From Desulfocucumis palustris (GTDB taxonomy: Bacteria; Bacillota; Desulfotomaculia; Desulfotomaculales; Desulfocucumaceae), in the NCBI RefSeq assembly GCF_002933875.1, contig NZ_BFAV01000125.1, positions 1 to 64,000 on the forward strand: a stretch of DNA of 64,000 nucleotides, read 5' to 3'. The notes beneath the pieces are model-generated. The model saw only the letters and a program-made list of their open reading frames with translations. It was not told the DNA's origin and did no database searches. A program made the translations under genes and the position numbers. Below are positions 14,869 through 23,028 of this stretch, piece by piece (the first letter of the stretch is position 1; each line of letters starts with the position of its first letter).

Positions 14869-16227
14869 TTACAACACCAGCCTTTCCTGTCTGGTGAAGA
14901 TGTGCTCGGTTCTCAGCCAGGTATCTTTCTCCTTGCTGTATTCAAAAATATTGTTAAGTTTAACCTTATATTTTCCGGCCACTTTTTCATAACCGACAAC
15001 CTCGGCAATATGGTCGATTCTCCTGCGGCCATCCCTCTGCTGTTGCTGGTGGACCACAATATCAATTGAGTCGGCCAGCATCCTGATTATGGTTTCATAG
15101 GGGAGCTCTCTTCCCGTACCTTGTATCAAATTAACAAGGCGGTTATTCAGCATATGATCGGCGCTGTTGGCGTGCCCCGTGCTCATTGAGCCGTCATGGC
15201 CGGTGCCCATGGCCTGCACCATATCAAGGGCTTCGTTATTGCGGCACTCACCCACGATTATTCTTTTCGGCGCCATCCTGAGAGCTTGGGCAACCAATTC
15301 CCACGTGGTAACCTCGCCTTCGCCTTCTATATTCTTCGGTTTGGCCTCCAGGCGCCTTACGTTTGGATGTTTTAACTGCAGTTCCGCCGGGTCCTCTATG
15401 GTAATTATTGATTCATTTTCGGGTATATACATGGTAAGGCAGCTTAATGTTGCGCTCTTACCGGAACCGGTGGCTCCGGATATAAAAATGTTAAGCCGGC
15501 TGTATACAGCCCTGGAGAGAAAATCTTTGATTTCTTCATTTAAGGCGCCGTATTCCAATAACTTTTCCATACTCATATCCGTTTTGAACCGGCGGATGGT
15601 TATGATGGTTCCATCAACAGCCACCGGAGGTATTTGCGCCATTAGCCTGGAGCCGTCCGGCAGTCTGGCGGATACGCAGGGAGTTGACCCGTCCACCTTG
15701 CGCCCAGTGGGGGCAAGCATCCTGTCCAGCACATCCCTGGCGTGGTTTTCATCTCTGAACCGGAGGGGGTTTCCTTTATCATCCACTGCGGGCATGTCTA
15801 TACCATTCTTCTCAATCCGTATATGGTCCCACCGGTTAACTTTTATTTCAGTTACCTGATCCGATAAGGGCGGGTTGAAAAACACCTCCAGCGGCCCGTA
15901 GCCCAAAAGGTCATCAATTAACTTTTCCGCAAGATAAAGCTGTTCCGGCTTGGAAAGCGTTGTTTTGCTTTCGATAATCTCTATTATTTCCTTGCGAACA
16001 CGCTTCCTGGTATTTTCCGAGCTACGGTCCGATATTTCGTGAGACTGAAATTTGGCTTTCAGCTTCTCCTGGGCCTCCGCCCGGATGTCCTTTAATATTT
16101 CATCCATACTGGCATTACCGGCATTGGCCCCGGGCGCCTCACTGTTTAATCCTAACTGGGGAACCTGCGGGGAGCCGGCCAGCCTTTTCTGCAACCCACT
16201 TCCAAGCGACAATTTATACACCTCCAT
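14869..16227 (-). CDS. tadA: TadA/CpaF pilus assembly ATPase
   Basis: A 452-residue secretion ATPase with canonical motifs. After a variable N-terminus and a helical domain come the CpaF core with RWDHIRIEKNGIDMP, the Asp-rich loop, P-loop ISGATGSGKSATLS near residue 250, Walker B RIIVGECRNNEALDM and the His box TGHDGSMSTGHANS. It powers Flp pilus extrusion with TadB/TadC. It lies downstream of TadZ/CpaE with a terminator-like hairpin (16246-16278) between them. Unlike the copy at 660-1985, all catalytic residues are standard. Confidence 0.93.
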   Translation of the reverse strand: MEVYKLSLGSGLQKRLAGSPQVPQLGLNSEAPGANAGNASMDEILKDIRAEAQEKLKAKFQSHEISDRSSENTRKRVRKEIIEIIESKTTLSKPEQLYLAEKLIDDLLGYGPLEVFFNPPLSDQVTEIKVNRWDHIRIEKNGIDMPAVDDKGNPLRFRDENHARDVLDRMLAPTGRKVDGSTPCVSARLPDGSRLMAQIPPVAVDGTIITIRRFKTDMSMEKLLEYGALNEEIKDFLSRAVYSRLNIFISGATGSGKSATLSCLTMYIPENESIITIEDPAELQLKHPNVRRLEAKPKNIEGEGEVTTWELVAQALRMAPKRIIVGECRNNEALDMVQAMGTGHDGSMSTGHANSADHMLNNRLVNLIQGTGRELPYETIIRMLADSIDIVVHQQQQRDGRRRIDHIAEVVGYEKVAGKYKVKLNNIFEYSKEKDTWLRTEHIFTRQERLVL

Positions 16228-16245
16228 TTTGAATTCTTAAAATAT

Positions 16246-16281
16246 AAAAGCCCGCCTCAAACATGAAGACGGGCTTTTTGT
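16246..16281 (-). terminator. Hairpin between cpaE/tadZ and tadA
   Basis: AAAAGCCCG (16246-16254) pairs with CGGGCTTTT (16270-16278); A/T runs flank it on both sides. It starts right after the tadZ stop, so it probably lowers read-through into the tadA-B-C-flp genes. Confidence 0.75.
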
Positions 16282-17589
16282 TTAACAGGATTTTCTTTTA
16301 AAAAAACCTCCTAAGAAACTCTTTTTGGCCCCGTTATTTCTTTCGACGGATGCGCCGCCAAACACTGGGAAGATTTTATTCAGCGTCCTTCTTATGGCCT
16401 GGCTGTATTCACTGTCCGGCGCCATTAAGACGCAGGGCGTTCCCAGCTTTCTTCCCTTCTTCACCTGGGGGTCATACGGCAGCTCCCCCAGGTGTGGAGG
16501 GAACGAATAGAGTTTGTAAAACTCGTTTAAGGTTAAGGATTCCGGCTCATTATGCTTATTAACTACCCTCACGCATTTTTCAACGCAGTTAAGTCGATGG
16601 AGTATTTCCTCCACCTTCATAAGCCCCGCCACTTCCTGCTCGTCGGGGGTGGTTACAACAAAAACGTAATTTGCCACATCCATTCCCACCCAGCTGGCGT
16701 CGAGGGCAATTGACGGAGGGAGATCAAGTATTATGAGGTCAAAGTTCGTTTTTAGTGTCTGTACAACTTTCCTTACCAAATCTTCGTTTAATTCCGGAAG
16801 CCGTTCAGGAGTTGGTATCCCGGGAACAACGTAAAGTCCGCAGGGGTGCTTGATGACGTAATCTTCCATATCCTCCGGCGCAGGCGATTCTGAAATGTAC
16901 TGCCAGTTTAAAATAGATCTTGCAGCCAGGCTTTCCGGTGTGCCCATGTTCAGCTGCAGGGTTACGTTGCCGGCTTCATTCAAGTCGACCACCACAACCC
17001 TCACTCCGATATCCGCCTGGGCGGCAGCTGCGGCACCCATATTTACCGATGTGGTGGTTTTTCCAACCCCGCCCTTGATGCCGCTGGAAACCGCCAGAAC
17101 TATCTGCTTTACCCTCTGTATTTCCTTTTCGACCCTGACAAGGCCGCCGGCGGGGCCGCTGCCCGGCTTTATCCCGGGCATACTGCCGGACAGTTTAATT
17201 ACCTCGGACCTGTAGGAATCCACTTCGTTTTCTATTGAGGAAGCCAGGTCCTCCGGGGCCATGTTCCTGGTTAATACCTGCCTGACCCCCATGGCCGTGG
17301 CTTTTTTCCACAGATCCAAGGAAGGGGTTTCCGTGACCATGAATAACACCGTGCCGGGTGAGTCCCGGGCTATCCGGGAGGCCGCCTCCAGCCCCGACAT
17401 ATCAATGAGGCCAAGATTTATTATGGCGGCATCCGGCCCCTGGTCCCTGGCCATGCCTATTCCGTCCTTACCCTCGGTGGCCATGCCGATAACCTTTATT
17501 CTTTTATGATTTGAATATTGGCGGTAGAGCTTTTTGCTCCACTCAAGATCCCCGTCAACAACCAGCAGCTTAATTTCATTTTCAAACAT
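16282..17589 (-). CDS. cpaE: TadZ/CpaE-like receiver plus ParA-type ATPase
   Basis: A 435-residue protein that in Tad systems marks the site of pilus assembly. Residues 1-125 form a response-regulator-like domain (KLLVVDGDLEWSKKLY, AAIINLGLIDMSGLEAA): the phospho-acceptor Asp position is Asn-Leu, so it is an atypical receiver. A linker leads to a MinD/ParA ATPase with SSGIKGGVGKTTTSVNMG (deviant Walker A), VVVVDLNEAGNVTLQL and LIILDLPPSIALDA. Terminal KKSFLGGFFKRKSC is basic and amphipathic, as in membrane-targeted MinD relatives. It is preceded by cpaB with a 14-base gap. Confidence 0.88.
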   Translation of the reverse strand: MFENEIKLLVVDGDLEWSKKLYRQYSNHKRIKVIGMATEGKDGIGMARDQGPDAAIINLGLIDMSGLEAASRIARDSPGTVLFMVTETPSLDLWKKATAMGVRQVLTRNMAPEDLASSIENEVDSYRSEVIKLSGSMPGIKPGSGPAGGLVRVEKEIQRVKQIVLAVSSGIKGGVGKTTTSVNMGAAAAAQADIGVRVVVVDLNEAGNVTLQLNMGTPESLAARSILNWQYISESPAPEDMEDYVIKHPCGLYVVPGIPTPERLPELNEDLVRKVVQTLKTNFDLIILDLPPSIALDASWVGMDVANYVFVVTTPDEQEVAGLMKVEEILHRLNCVEKCVRVVNKHNEPESLTLNEFYKLYSFPPHLGELPYDPQVKKGRKLGTPCVLMAPDSEYSQAIRRTLNKIFPVFGGASVERNNGAKKSFLGGFFKRKSC

Positions 17590-17603
17590 TTTTTTATCCC
17601 CCC

Positions 17604-18308
17604 TTACTCCAGTACCCTATCCAGTGTAATCCCCGCCGTGGCCGGCAAATCCCCGCCTATGGGGTTTATGGCCGCTACCAGCTTGCCCTTAACCATTGCC
17701 AGGGCAACTTTTTCCGCCTGTTCCGGAGTCAGCGCCACGATAACGCTTTCATCCTTTTTTTGCTCTTTTTCAATTATTTTTTGGGGAACGTATACCACCG
17801 GGGCACCCAACACAATACGCTTACCCTTGGTAATTTTGTCTTGAGGCTGTTCAACCACACCGATAATATCCAGCCTGTCGCCGATGTCAAGCACCAGCCC
17901 CAAAACCGATTCAGGCGGGAGGGCCACCGCTAGCGTATTTTTCCCCACAAGGTTTAATCTGGCCGCCACATTGCCGCCGCCGTCAATTTCCGCCACATGA
18001 ACCTTGCGTATGGGGTCGCCGGCTGCGACATAGGTTTTTGAGTGCTTGTTCAACACTTCATCCAGACCTGTCACCCTGTCGGAGGGAACGGAGGCCTTGG
18101 GAACCTTGACAACGCTCAAATTTTCTTTTGTGATTACATCCCCGGGCTTTAATTCCCTGGTAGTTACCAACACGCTTATTTTTGGTATGGCCATGTCCAA
18201 GGCCTGATAAACTAAAAATCCGGTAACCAGGCATAATACAGAGGCTAACAGAAGATACCCCTTTCCGGATTTTGAAATCTGAGCTGACGGGTTCTTTTTA
18301 AAAAACAT
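17604..18308 (-). CDS. cpaB: CpaB-like SAF-domain protein
   Basis: A 234-residue Flp pilus assembly protein. One transmembrane helix lies at residues 17-36 (YLLLASVLCLVTGFLVYQAL). The SAF domain follows: SVLVTTRELKPGDVITKENLS and LAVALPPESVLGLVLDIGDRL (in parts). The family later has ALTPEQAEKVALAMVKGKL, also visible here. It lacks the long Pro/Glu-rich tail of the other CpaB. It lies six bases downstream of the GGDEF/TadZ-like gene and 14 bases upstream of tadZ, so all three are one transcription unit. Confidence 0.85.
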   Translation of the reverse strand: MFFKKNPSAQISKSGKGYLLLASVLCLVTGFLVYQALDMAIPKISVLVTTRELKPGDVITKENLSVVKVPKASVPSDRVTGLDEVLNKHSKTYVAAGDPIRKVHVAEIDGGGNVAARLNLVGKNTLAVALPPESVLGLVLDIGDRLDIIGVVEQPQDKITKGKRIVLGAPVVYVPQKIIEKEQKKDESVIVALTPEQAEKVALAMVKGKLVAAINPIGGDLPATAGITLDRVLE

Positions 18309-18314
18309 TCATTC

Positions 18315-20045
18315 TCAGGCTCCTTTCAGTTGTTTGGCAATTTCACTGATATTGTTGGTATAGGGCAAATTAAAACCCCGGGCGTCAATATGAGGCGGAC
18401 ATAATACCAGACCCCTTTCAAAGGGCTTGAAATAGCTCCAGGCATCAATAATTTTTTGCTCAACATTTTTCACAAAAAGAATTGGATATCCTGGGATATC
18501 CAACTCCGGTTCGCTTCCGCCGTCAATCAGGACACAATCAGCCAATTGTGCGGCAGTTTTAATTATATGTCCCGGGTCTTCCTTTTCATCACAAGTCGGG
18601 TCCAGGAGCCAAATGATTTTGCCGTTCACCTCCAGCCCCCCGCCCACCCCTACCCTCCTCCAATCCTTATTCCATATGTCGGCGGCATCGAATCCAAAGT
18701 ATGCGTAAAGCTGTGGGCTTTTGAAGTTGGCGTCGATTATGGCCACACTATCCAGATGCCTGGCGAGGCTTACCACCTCGGAGGCGGAGCTGCCCTCCCA
18801 GGCCCAGGGAGTGCAGAATCTTAAAACCTTTTCCGGCAGTATGAAGCCGCACGGGCTTTCCACTGCCGCATATATCTCCGTTCTGTTTCTCCCCAGGGAT
18901 TTCGCCCGGTAAAGGGCCGTGTCCGCGTTTTTCACAACATTCATGCCGTTTTGGTGTTGAGCCACGCCGGCCGAAAAAGTCACTTTTATAAAAACGCCAT
19001 CATGACAAATCTTCTCGAAGGACCACATTTCCCGGAGCCGTTCAACGGTTTTGTACGCCTCGCTTGTATCAGCCACTGAAAGACCGAGAATGAACTCTTC
19101 GCCCCCGTACCTGCAGATAATATCCTTGTTCCTGGTGTGCTCCCTAAGAAACTTTCCGAACATGGACAGCACTTCATCCCCTGCCAAGTGGCCGTATGTA
19201 TCGTTTATTGATTTAAAATGGTCCAGGTCCAGCATTGCCACCGCAAAGCCGCTTCCTTTTTCAGCCTTCTCCTTTAACCAATCGTCCCAGCAGGACCTGG
19301 TGTAGCAGCCGGTCAGGTCATCGGTTTTCAGGTTTCTTTTTTTGTTGGTTAAGAAAGAAATTGGTATTAATTCCTTTAGACTTGACTTTCCTTTTGCGTT
19401 ACGAAAACTTTTCTCCGCCAAATCATTGTCAGGCACCGATGGGCTTTCCATTGGAACAAAGTTCCCTGGAATCTCAAAATTGCCATTGGGCGGTTCCGGA
19501 AAAAAAGGCTCGGCTTTAAAACTCACTTTATTCTTGTCACCAGTAATTCTCTCCCCATCATTATCTTTTAACTCTATACCTGTCTCAACGGGCAGCTTGG
19601 GGCAACTTATCTTTTCTGCCACTTCTATTCCTTCGCCCTGCATAACCCACCTTTCCGCAGTGTTAAAATCAGCCGGTGGTTGTTCCAAAACGTCTTTTAG
19701 TCTCTCCGCCCAACCGTCATCCGGAATAATATCAAAAACCCCCAGTTGCACAAAGGATGCAACCAGCCGGTCTCCCGGGGCCCTGCCTGCTGCAAGAAGA
19801 ATTATTCTGGTTGAAGGTCTTTGCATGCGATATATCTTTACCGCGTTAATAAATTCATTGCCCTGCCCCACGGATACATCAATAATTAAAGTATTTAAAG
19901 GAATCCTCAAAGCCATCTCAAAAACGCGCTTAATTTCCGCTGGTTCATAAGAACCGAAACTACTGTGTACAATCCGGTCACCAATAACATCCACAATAGC
20001 TTTTTCCTTGTCTGAATTGACAACTACACCAAACGTATAAATCAC
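18315..20045 (-). CDS. TadZ-like protein with embedded GGDEF diguanylate cyclase
   Basis: A 576-residue composite protein, first gene of the Tad operon. Residues 1-130 look like a degenerate receiver (TLIIDVSVGQG, RIILLAAGRA, GVFDIIPDDGW). The middle (about 245-400) is a GGDEF domain with LTGCYTRSCWDDWL, LDLDHFKSINDTYGHLAGD, the RNKD I-site five residues before RYGGEEF, and KNADTALYRAKSLGRNRTE. It should therefore make c-di-GMP under product inhibition. The last 170 residues resemble a MinD/ParA domain without a P-loop: VAIIDANFKSPQLYAYFGF, IWLLDPTCDEKED and ADCVLIDGG match the later strands. The product probably ties c-di-GMP level to pilus assembly (inference). GTG start. Confidence 0.82.
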   Translation of the reverse strand: MIYTFGVVVNSDKEKAIVDVIGDRIVHSSFGSYEPAEIKRVFEMALRIPLNTLIIDVSVGQGNEFINAVKIYRMQRPSTRIILLAAGRAPGDRLVASFVQLGVFDIIPDDGWAERLKDVLEQPPADFNTAERWVMQGEGIEVAEKISCPKLPVETGIELKDNDGERITGDKNKVSFKAEPFFPEPPNGNFEIPGNFVPMESPSVPDNDLAEKSFRNAKGKSSLKELIPISFLTNKKRNLKTDDLTGCYTRSCWDDWLKEKAEKGSGFAVAMLDLDHFKSINDTYGHLAGDEVLSMFGKFLREHTRNKDIICRYGGEEFILGLSVADTSEAYKTVERLREMWSFEKICHDGVFIKVTFSAGVAQHQNGMNVVKNADTALYRAKSLGRNRTEIYAAVESPCGFILPEKVLRFCTPWAWEGSSASEVVSLARHLDSVAIIDANFKSPQLYAYFGFDAADIWNKDWRRVGVGGGLEVNGKIIWLLDPTCDEKEDPGHIIKTAAQLADCVLIDGGSEPELDIPGYPILFVKNVEQKIIDAWSYFKPFERGLVLCPPHIDARGFNLPYTNNISEIAKQLKGA

Positions 20046-20062
20046 CTCGCTAAAAAAAATTA

Positions 20063-20455
20063 CTAAAATATGATTTTCCTATTCCAGCTTTTACTGCACT
20101 TGTGCCAGTGTTTGCAGCCGGTAGGAGCATACTCGCCATTACCCCGAATAAACTTACTACATGTGGGAATCTTTCCGTCGCAAAGCCAATTATACATTTC
20201 ATTGCTGCCGTTAATGCAAGGACCGGAAGGGCTTCGCCATAGAATCTTTTTTTCGTCCTTGACAGTGACAACAGTGCAATTCATGTCTAAATCATTTTTT
20301 AGGCTAAAAATATCGCCAGTTTGAGGATAAGGATCTTCATGGGAAAGTAATTCAAGAACATGTCTTTCGACATTAACACGTCTATCAATCATTTCCCGGC
20401 TCACAGAATCATCGTCATTTTGATATATACTAAAGGCAAGATTTTTAATGGCCAC
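20063..20455 (-). CDS. Cys-rich protein of unknown function
   Basis: A 130-residue protein not recognised as a family. Residues 1-60 form a mixed helical stretch with NVERHVLELL. The second half contains seven cysteines or histidine-cysteine groups, ending in CKHWHKCSKSW, which suggests metal binding. The GTG at 20455 with GGGGTG upstream is preferred to an upstream ATG at 20512 that overlaps the parS-like palindrome. It ends 17 bases before the start of the GGDEF/TadZ-like gene, so it may be the first gene of that transcript or the last gene of the island. Confidence 0.5.
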   Translation of the reverse strand: MAIKNLAFSIYQNDDDSVSREMIDRRVNVERHVLELLSHEDPYPQTGDIFSLKNDLDMNCTVVTVKDEKKILWRSPSGPCINGSNEMYNWLCDGKIPTCSKFIRGNGEYAPTGCKHWHKCSKSWNRKIIF

Positions 20456-20481
20456 TCTTTTCACCCCCCATAAAAAACAAA

Positions 20482-20500
20482 AAGCCGGGGCAAACCCGGT
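20482..20500. other. GC-rich small hairpin
   Basis: CCGGG GCAAA CCCGG makes a 5-bp hairpin with an A-rich flank on the plus-strand left side, so it is T-rich after the stem on the minus strand. It could be a weak terminator for minus-strand transcription entering from 20684. Confidence 0.4.
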
Positions 20501-20504
20501 CAAA

Positions 20505-20520
20505 TATTCCACGTGGAATA
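20505..20520. promoter_or_regulatory. parS-like 16-bp palindrome
   Basis: TATTCCACGTGGAATA is a perfect palindrome with the CACGTG core of ParB-binding parS sites. It differs from the Bacillus parS (TGTTTCACGTGAAACA) at two symmetric positions on each side. It lies upstream of the Cys-rich gene at 20063-20455 at the edge of the accessory island. It may instead be an operator. Confidence 0.5.
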
Positions 20521-20683
20521 AACCATAGTAAAAAGTGTTTAACCAATGTCATGATTAATAATTAGCAGCAGTATCTGTGGATATGTGGGCAACGTATTTT
20601 GTTGTCCAAGCGATTGTGGGCCCTGTGGGCAGGCTTGAGGCCTGTCCACAAGTCCACATGAGCGGCATATCCATAGATTACTC

Positions 20684-21082
20684 CTATTGCCCCGACAATG
20701 CCTGCATACCTTGGGCGAATGAAATGCTTTTTATACTGCCATTGCTACATACATGCCCGGTCTTTTTACCACCGCAGTTTAATTCAATTCCTCCCAGCGC
20801 TGCCTCTCTGGCAACTTCTGCAATGGATAATTCGTCAATTTTATTTTTCTTTGTTTCGCCGTAATATGCCCGGCCTCTTCTTTTCCGGTTCCTGCGAACT
20901 CTAAAAGCTTCGATATCACCCTTTATGTATAAGTAGAAATATGGATAATCAAGTATTCTGGACAATATTGCAAGCCCCGTGGCCCCTTCTATTTCCCATA
21001 CCTTTTGCAAAATTAATTTCTTTTCATGATCCCCTGAACGGGAATACACAAGGGACATCCTTTCGATCTCATCGTATTTCAA
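20684..21082 (-). CDS. Conserved-looking hypothetical protein
   Basis: A 132-residue product not recognised as a family. The N-terminal region (MKYDEIERMSLVYSRSGDHE) is helical and charged, the middle holds LDYPYFYLYIKGDIEAFRVRRNRKRRGR, a strongly basic stretch, and the C-terminus has CGGKKTGHVCSNG, a possible two-Cys metal or nucleic-acid binding loop. The TTG at 21082 follows GGGAGG by 11 bases; the long upstream extension to 21175 has no ribosome site. The basic middle suggests nucleic acid binding (inference). Confidence 0.45.
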   Translation of the reverse strand: MKYDEIERMSLVYSRSGDHEKKLILQKVWEIEGATGLAILSRILDYPYFYLYIKGDIEAFRVRRNRKRRGRAYYGETKKNKIDELSIAEVAREAALGGIELNCGGKKTGHVCSNGSIKSISFAQGMQALSGQ

Positions 21083-21731
21083 TACAAACACAACCTCCCT
21101 TATCCGTCTTTCGCCGCACCATAAACATAAAAGTGCGCCCCCAGTGCGCCACGAGGAGGCAACGGAAATTGGCACTGGAAAAAACAGCCCGGAGCGGTGC
21201 TCTAAACCGCGTCAAGTTTGCGCAAATCCAAGAATCCGAATCAAGCAAAAACTCCAATTGCATAAAGGGGGTGCACCAATATACAACAGAGCCGAAACCC
21301 CCAGACCCACGCCTTATTAACGCAGTCCCTGTTTTCAGGAAAACGGGCTCACTGCAATACATAAAACTCCCTTGGGCAGGCATGACATCCTGTCCAGTCC
21401 CAAAGGCTATATCAAAGAACATCGCTACCGATTCAACGCCCTGGCTGGCATTTAGGCAGAAGGCGCATTTCTCTTCCGTCACGGGCAAATCACCACACTT
21501 GCCCGTGACGTCGCAACAGTTGCATAAAAGATTTTGCAATTTCTATTACGCCCGGCAGATACAGTCCCCAACCGGTAGGACCAAGTAACTTTTTCCGCAA
21601 CACCCTGCATGCCTAACGGCACGCCCCCGGGCAGCTTTTCCTGCCCTAGGGCCTACCGTCGTACCTATGATTTAATAGCTTGTAAGCATTAATACCAATT
21701 ACTGGGAGGGTTTAAAATATTTTCGTAGAAT
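21083..21731. other. 650-bp gene-poor stretch with strong hairpins
   Basis: No convincing coding region. It contains a perfect 12-bp inverted repeat CGTCACGGGCAA (21477-21488) / TTGCCCGTGACG (21499-21510). Further hairpins lie at 21622-21651, where GCCC..GGGCAG pairs with CTGCCC..GGGC. A GGTAGG/CCTACC pair (21651-21656 and about 21574-21579) could close a multi-branched fold on either strand. The layout suggests a structured RNA or the end of a mobile element. A frame at 21069-21539 on the minus strand is open but has no ribosome site. Confidence 0.5.
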
Positions 21732-21932
21732 CTATTTATTGTAAGATTTAATTTTGCTATCCTGTTGTTTTAAACCAATGCCTATTTGTTGTTCATTCCG
21801 AAGAACACTTTGCGCTATAATACGAATCATAGTCTGACGCCCGTGATTAATAGCAGCGTTAGTTTCTTGATTTAAGCTTTCTGTAATGTAATAAGTTTTA
21901 AATTTCATGTCGTCAAGACGTGAACGGGCCAT
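21732..21932 (-). CDS. Small hypothetical protein
   Basis: A 66-residue soluble, helical protein (MARSRLDDMKFKTYYITESL..., ending DSKIKSYNK). ATG at 21932 is preceded by GGGAGG nine bases upstream, which supports real translation. No family recognised. It lies in the accessory island beside another small orphan and the XRE regulators, which is the setting of small phage or plasmid genes. Confidence 0.5.
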   Translation of the reverse strand: MARSRLDDMKFKTYYITESLNQETNAAINHGRQTMIRIIAQSVLRNEQQIGIGLKQQDSKIKSYNK

Positions 21933-21973
21933 GATTATACCTCCCATAAAGCAAGTCAGAGTACAGGATATGT

Positions 21974-22186
21974 TTAATCTTTTTTATCAAATAATTTAAG
22001 CTGTCCCATAAAAATTGCTCTGGCCAACCGGCCGGCCCAGGGTACTGCACAGTCGTCCCCTATCCACCAGCGACAACGACTTTGTTTACATGGCTGGTCT
22101 ATCGGCATATAGCCTGCAGTATTATCTTTTAAATAGGCAGTCAGAACCGGGCATATTTTTGCTTGGCGATCTATTTTGGGGTCCAT
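21974..22186 (-). CDS. Small Cys/Trp-containing hypothetical protein
   Basis: A 70-residue protein with QPCKQSRCRWWIGDDCAVPWAGR, three cysteines close together near residues 33-46 that could bind a metal. ATG at 22186 has AAGGAG seven bases upstream. The arrangement C-x4-C-x7-C is seen in small phage and plasmid proteins; no family is assigned. It lies 11 bases downstream of the minus-strand XRE gene, so the two are probably co-transcribed. Confidence 0.55.
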   Translation of the reverse strand: MDPKIDRQAKICPVLTAYLKDNTAGYMPIDQPCKQSRCRWWIGDDCAVPWAGRLARAIFMGQLKLFDKKD

Positions 22187-22197
22187 GGATTAACTCC

Positions 22198-22440
22198 TTA
22201 CCGTTCCCGTCCAGCGGTTTTTAATAAAATATGTTCACTATAGTGTACATCCTCTGTAAAAAAAAGAGCCTCAAAATTGGTTTTTAGAATATTACAAATT
22301 TTTTTTACTATGATAGCCCCAGGAATTTTAATACCTCGTTCAATGTCAGACAAATAAGGTCTTGAAATTCCTATTTTTTTGGAAAGCTGATCTTGAGACA
22401 TACCTGCTTTTTTTCGATACTCAGCAATTCTATTTTTCAC
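22198..22440 (-). CDS. XRE-family helix-turn-helix regulator
   Basis: An 80-residue Cro/CI-type DNA-binding protein. The HTH is complete: IAEYRKKAGMSQDQLSKKIG then ISRPYLSDIERGIKIPG. The short C-terminal tail (FFTEDVHYSEHIL) has no further domain. GTG at 22440 with GGAGGTGG five bases upstream is preferred over the ATG at 22455, which overlaps that site. It is transcribed divergently from a second XRE gene, and the region between them contains related CTATAGT motifs. Confidence 0.82.
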   Translation of the reverse strand: MKNRIAEYRKKAGMSQDQLSKKIGISRPYLSDIERGIKIPGAIIVKKICNILKTNFEALFFTEDVHYSEHILLKTAGRER

Positions 22441-22455
22441 AAGGTCCACCTCCAA

Positions 22456-22598
22456 TGGATACTATAGTTACCACTTTGTAACCTTTAGTGTACTGTAAAT
22501 ATTTTATATTTTAAAGTTATCGTTGTCAACTATAAAATACGAAAGAACTATAGATTTTCTTTGAAATGTCTGCTATAGTTTACAAAGGAGTTGTTTTT
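22456..22598. promoter_or_regulatory. Divergent control region with CTATAGT-type motifs
   Basis: ACTATAGTTAC (22461-22471), AACTATAGA (about 22546-22554) and CTATAGTTTAC (22573-22583) are related motifs placed near both gene starts, and an AT-rich stretch lies between them. They are good candidates for binding sites of one or both XRE proteins. Exact -35/-10 elements could not be assigned. Confidence 0.55.
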
Positions 22599-22991
22599 AT
22601 GAGTATAGGAGAAATAATAAAAAAATATCGTATTGACCACGACCTATCTTTACGAGAATTTGCTGAAAGAGCTTCATTAAGCCACGCATATATTGACAAA
22701 TTAGAAAACGGTAAAGATCCTACAACTGGAAAGCCAGTTACGCCTACTATGCGAACAATAAAACTAATTGCAGGAGCTATGGCTATTTCCACTGATGAAC
22801 TTATGGCTGCTGCTGGATATCTTGACAAGACCGACCCTCCCAAACCAAAAGCTCTTGAAGGATTGGATATGTTCTTTATGCGAGCTATAGGTAAATTGTC
22901 ACCTGATGGTAAAAAGAAAGTCTATGATTATATTGAAATGGTTGATGAGATAGAAAAGCAAAAACGGCAAAAACAAAAAAAGAACAAATGA
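22599..22991 (+). CDS. XRE-family helix-turn-helix regulator of an ImmA/dGTPase operon
   Basis: A 130-residue repressor-type protein. The N-terminal HTH reads IKKYRIDHDLSLREFAERAS then LSHAYIDKLENGKDPTTGK, followed by a helix ending TDELMAAAGYL and an acidic/basic C-terminal extension rich in Lys. ATG at 22599 has AAAGGAG nine bases upstream. The gene precedes the ImmA/IrrE gene, an arrangement in which the protease usually cleaves the paired XRE repressor. A hairpin with weak T content follows. Confidence 0.82.
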   Translation: MSIGEIIKKYRIDHDLSLREFAERASLSHAYIDKLENGKDPTTGKPVTPTMRTIKLIAGAMAISTDELMAAAGYLDKTDPPKPKALEGLDMFFMRAIGKLSPDGKKKVYDYIEMVDEIEKQKRQKQKKNK

Positions 22992-23019
22992 ACCACCGCT
23001 AACTAGAAAGCGGTGGTTC
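22990..23019 (+). terminator. 10-bp stem-loop after XRE gene
   Basis: GAACCACCGC (22990-22999) pairs with GCGGTGGTTC (23010-23019). The following bases are only weakly T-rich, so it may attenuate instead of stop transcription into immA. Confidence 0.6.
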
Positions 23020-23028
23020 TGTCATATC

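Noticed and set aside
21069-21539. Open minus-strand frame of 156 codons with several cysteines
   Set aside because: No ribosome site, no family pattern, and the region is full of strong inverted repeats; better explained as non-coding.
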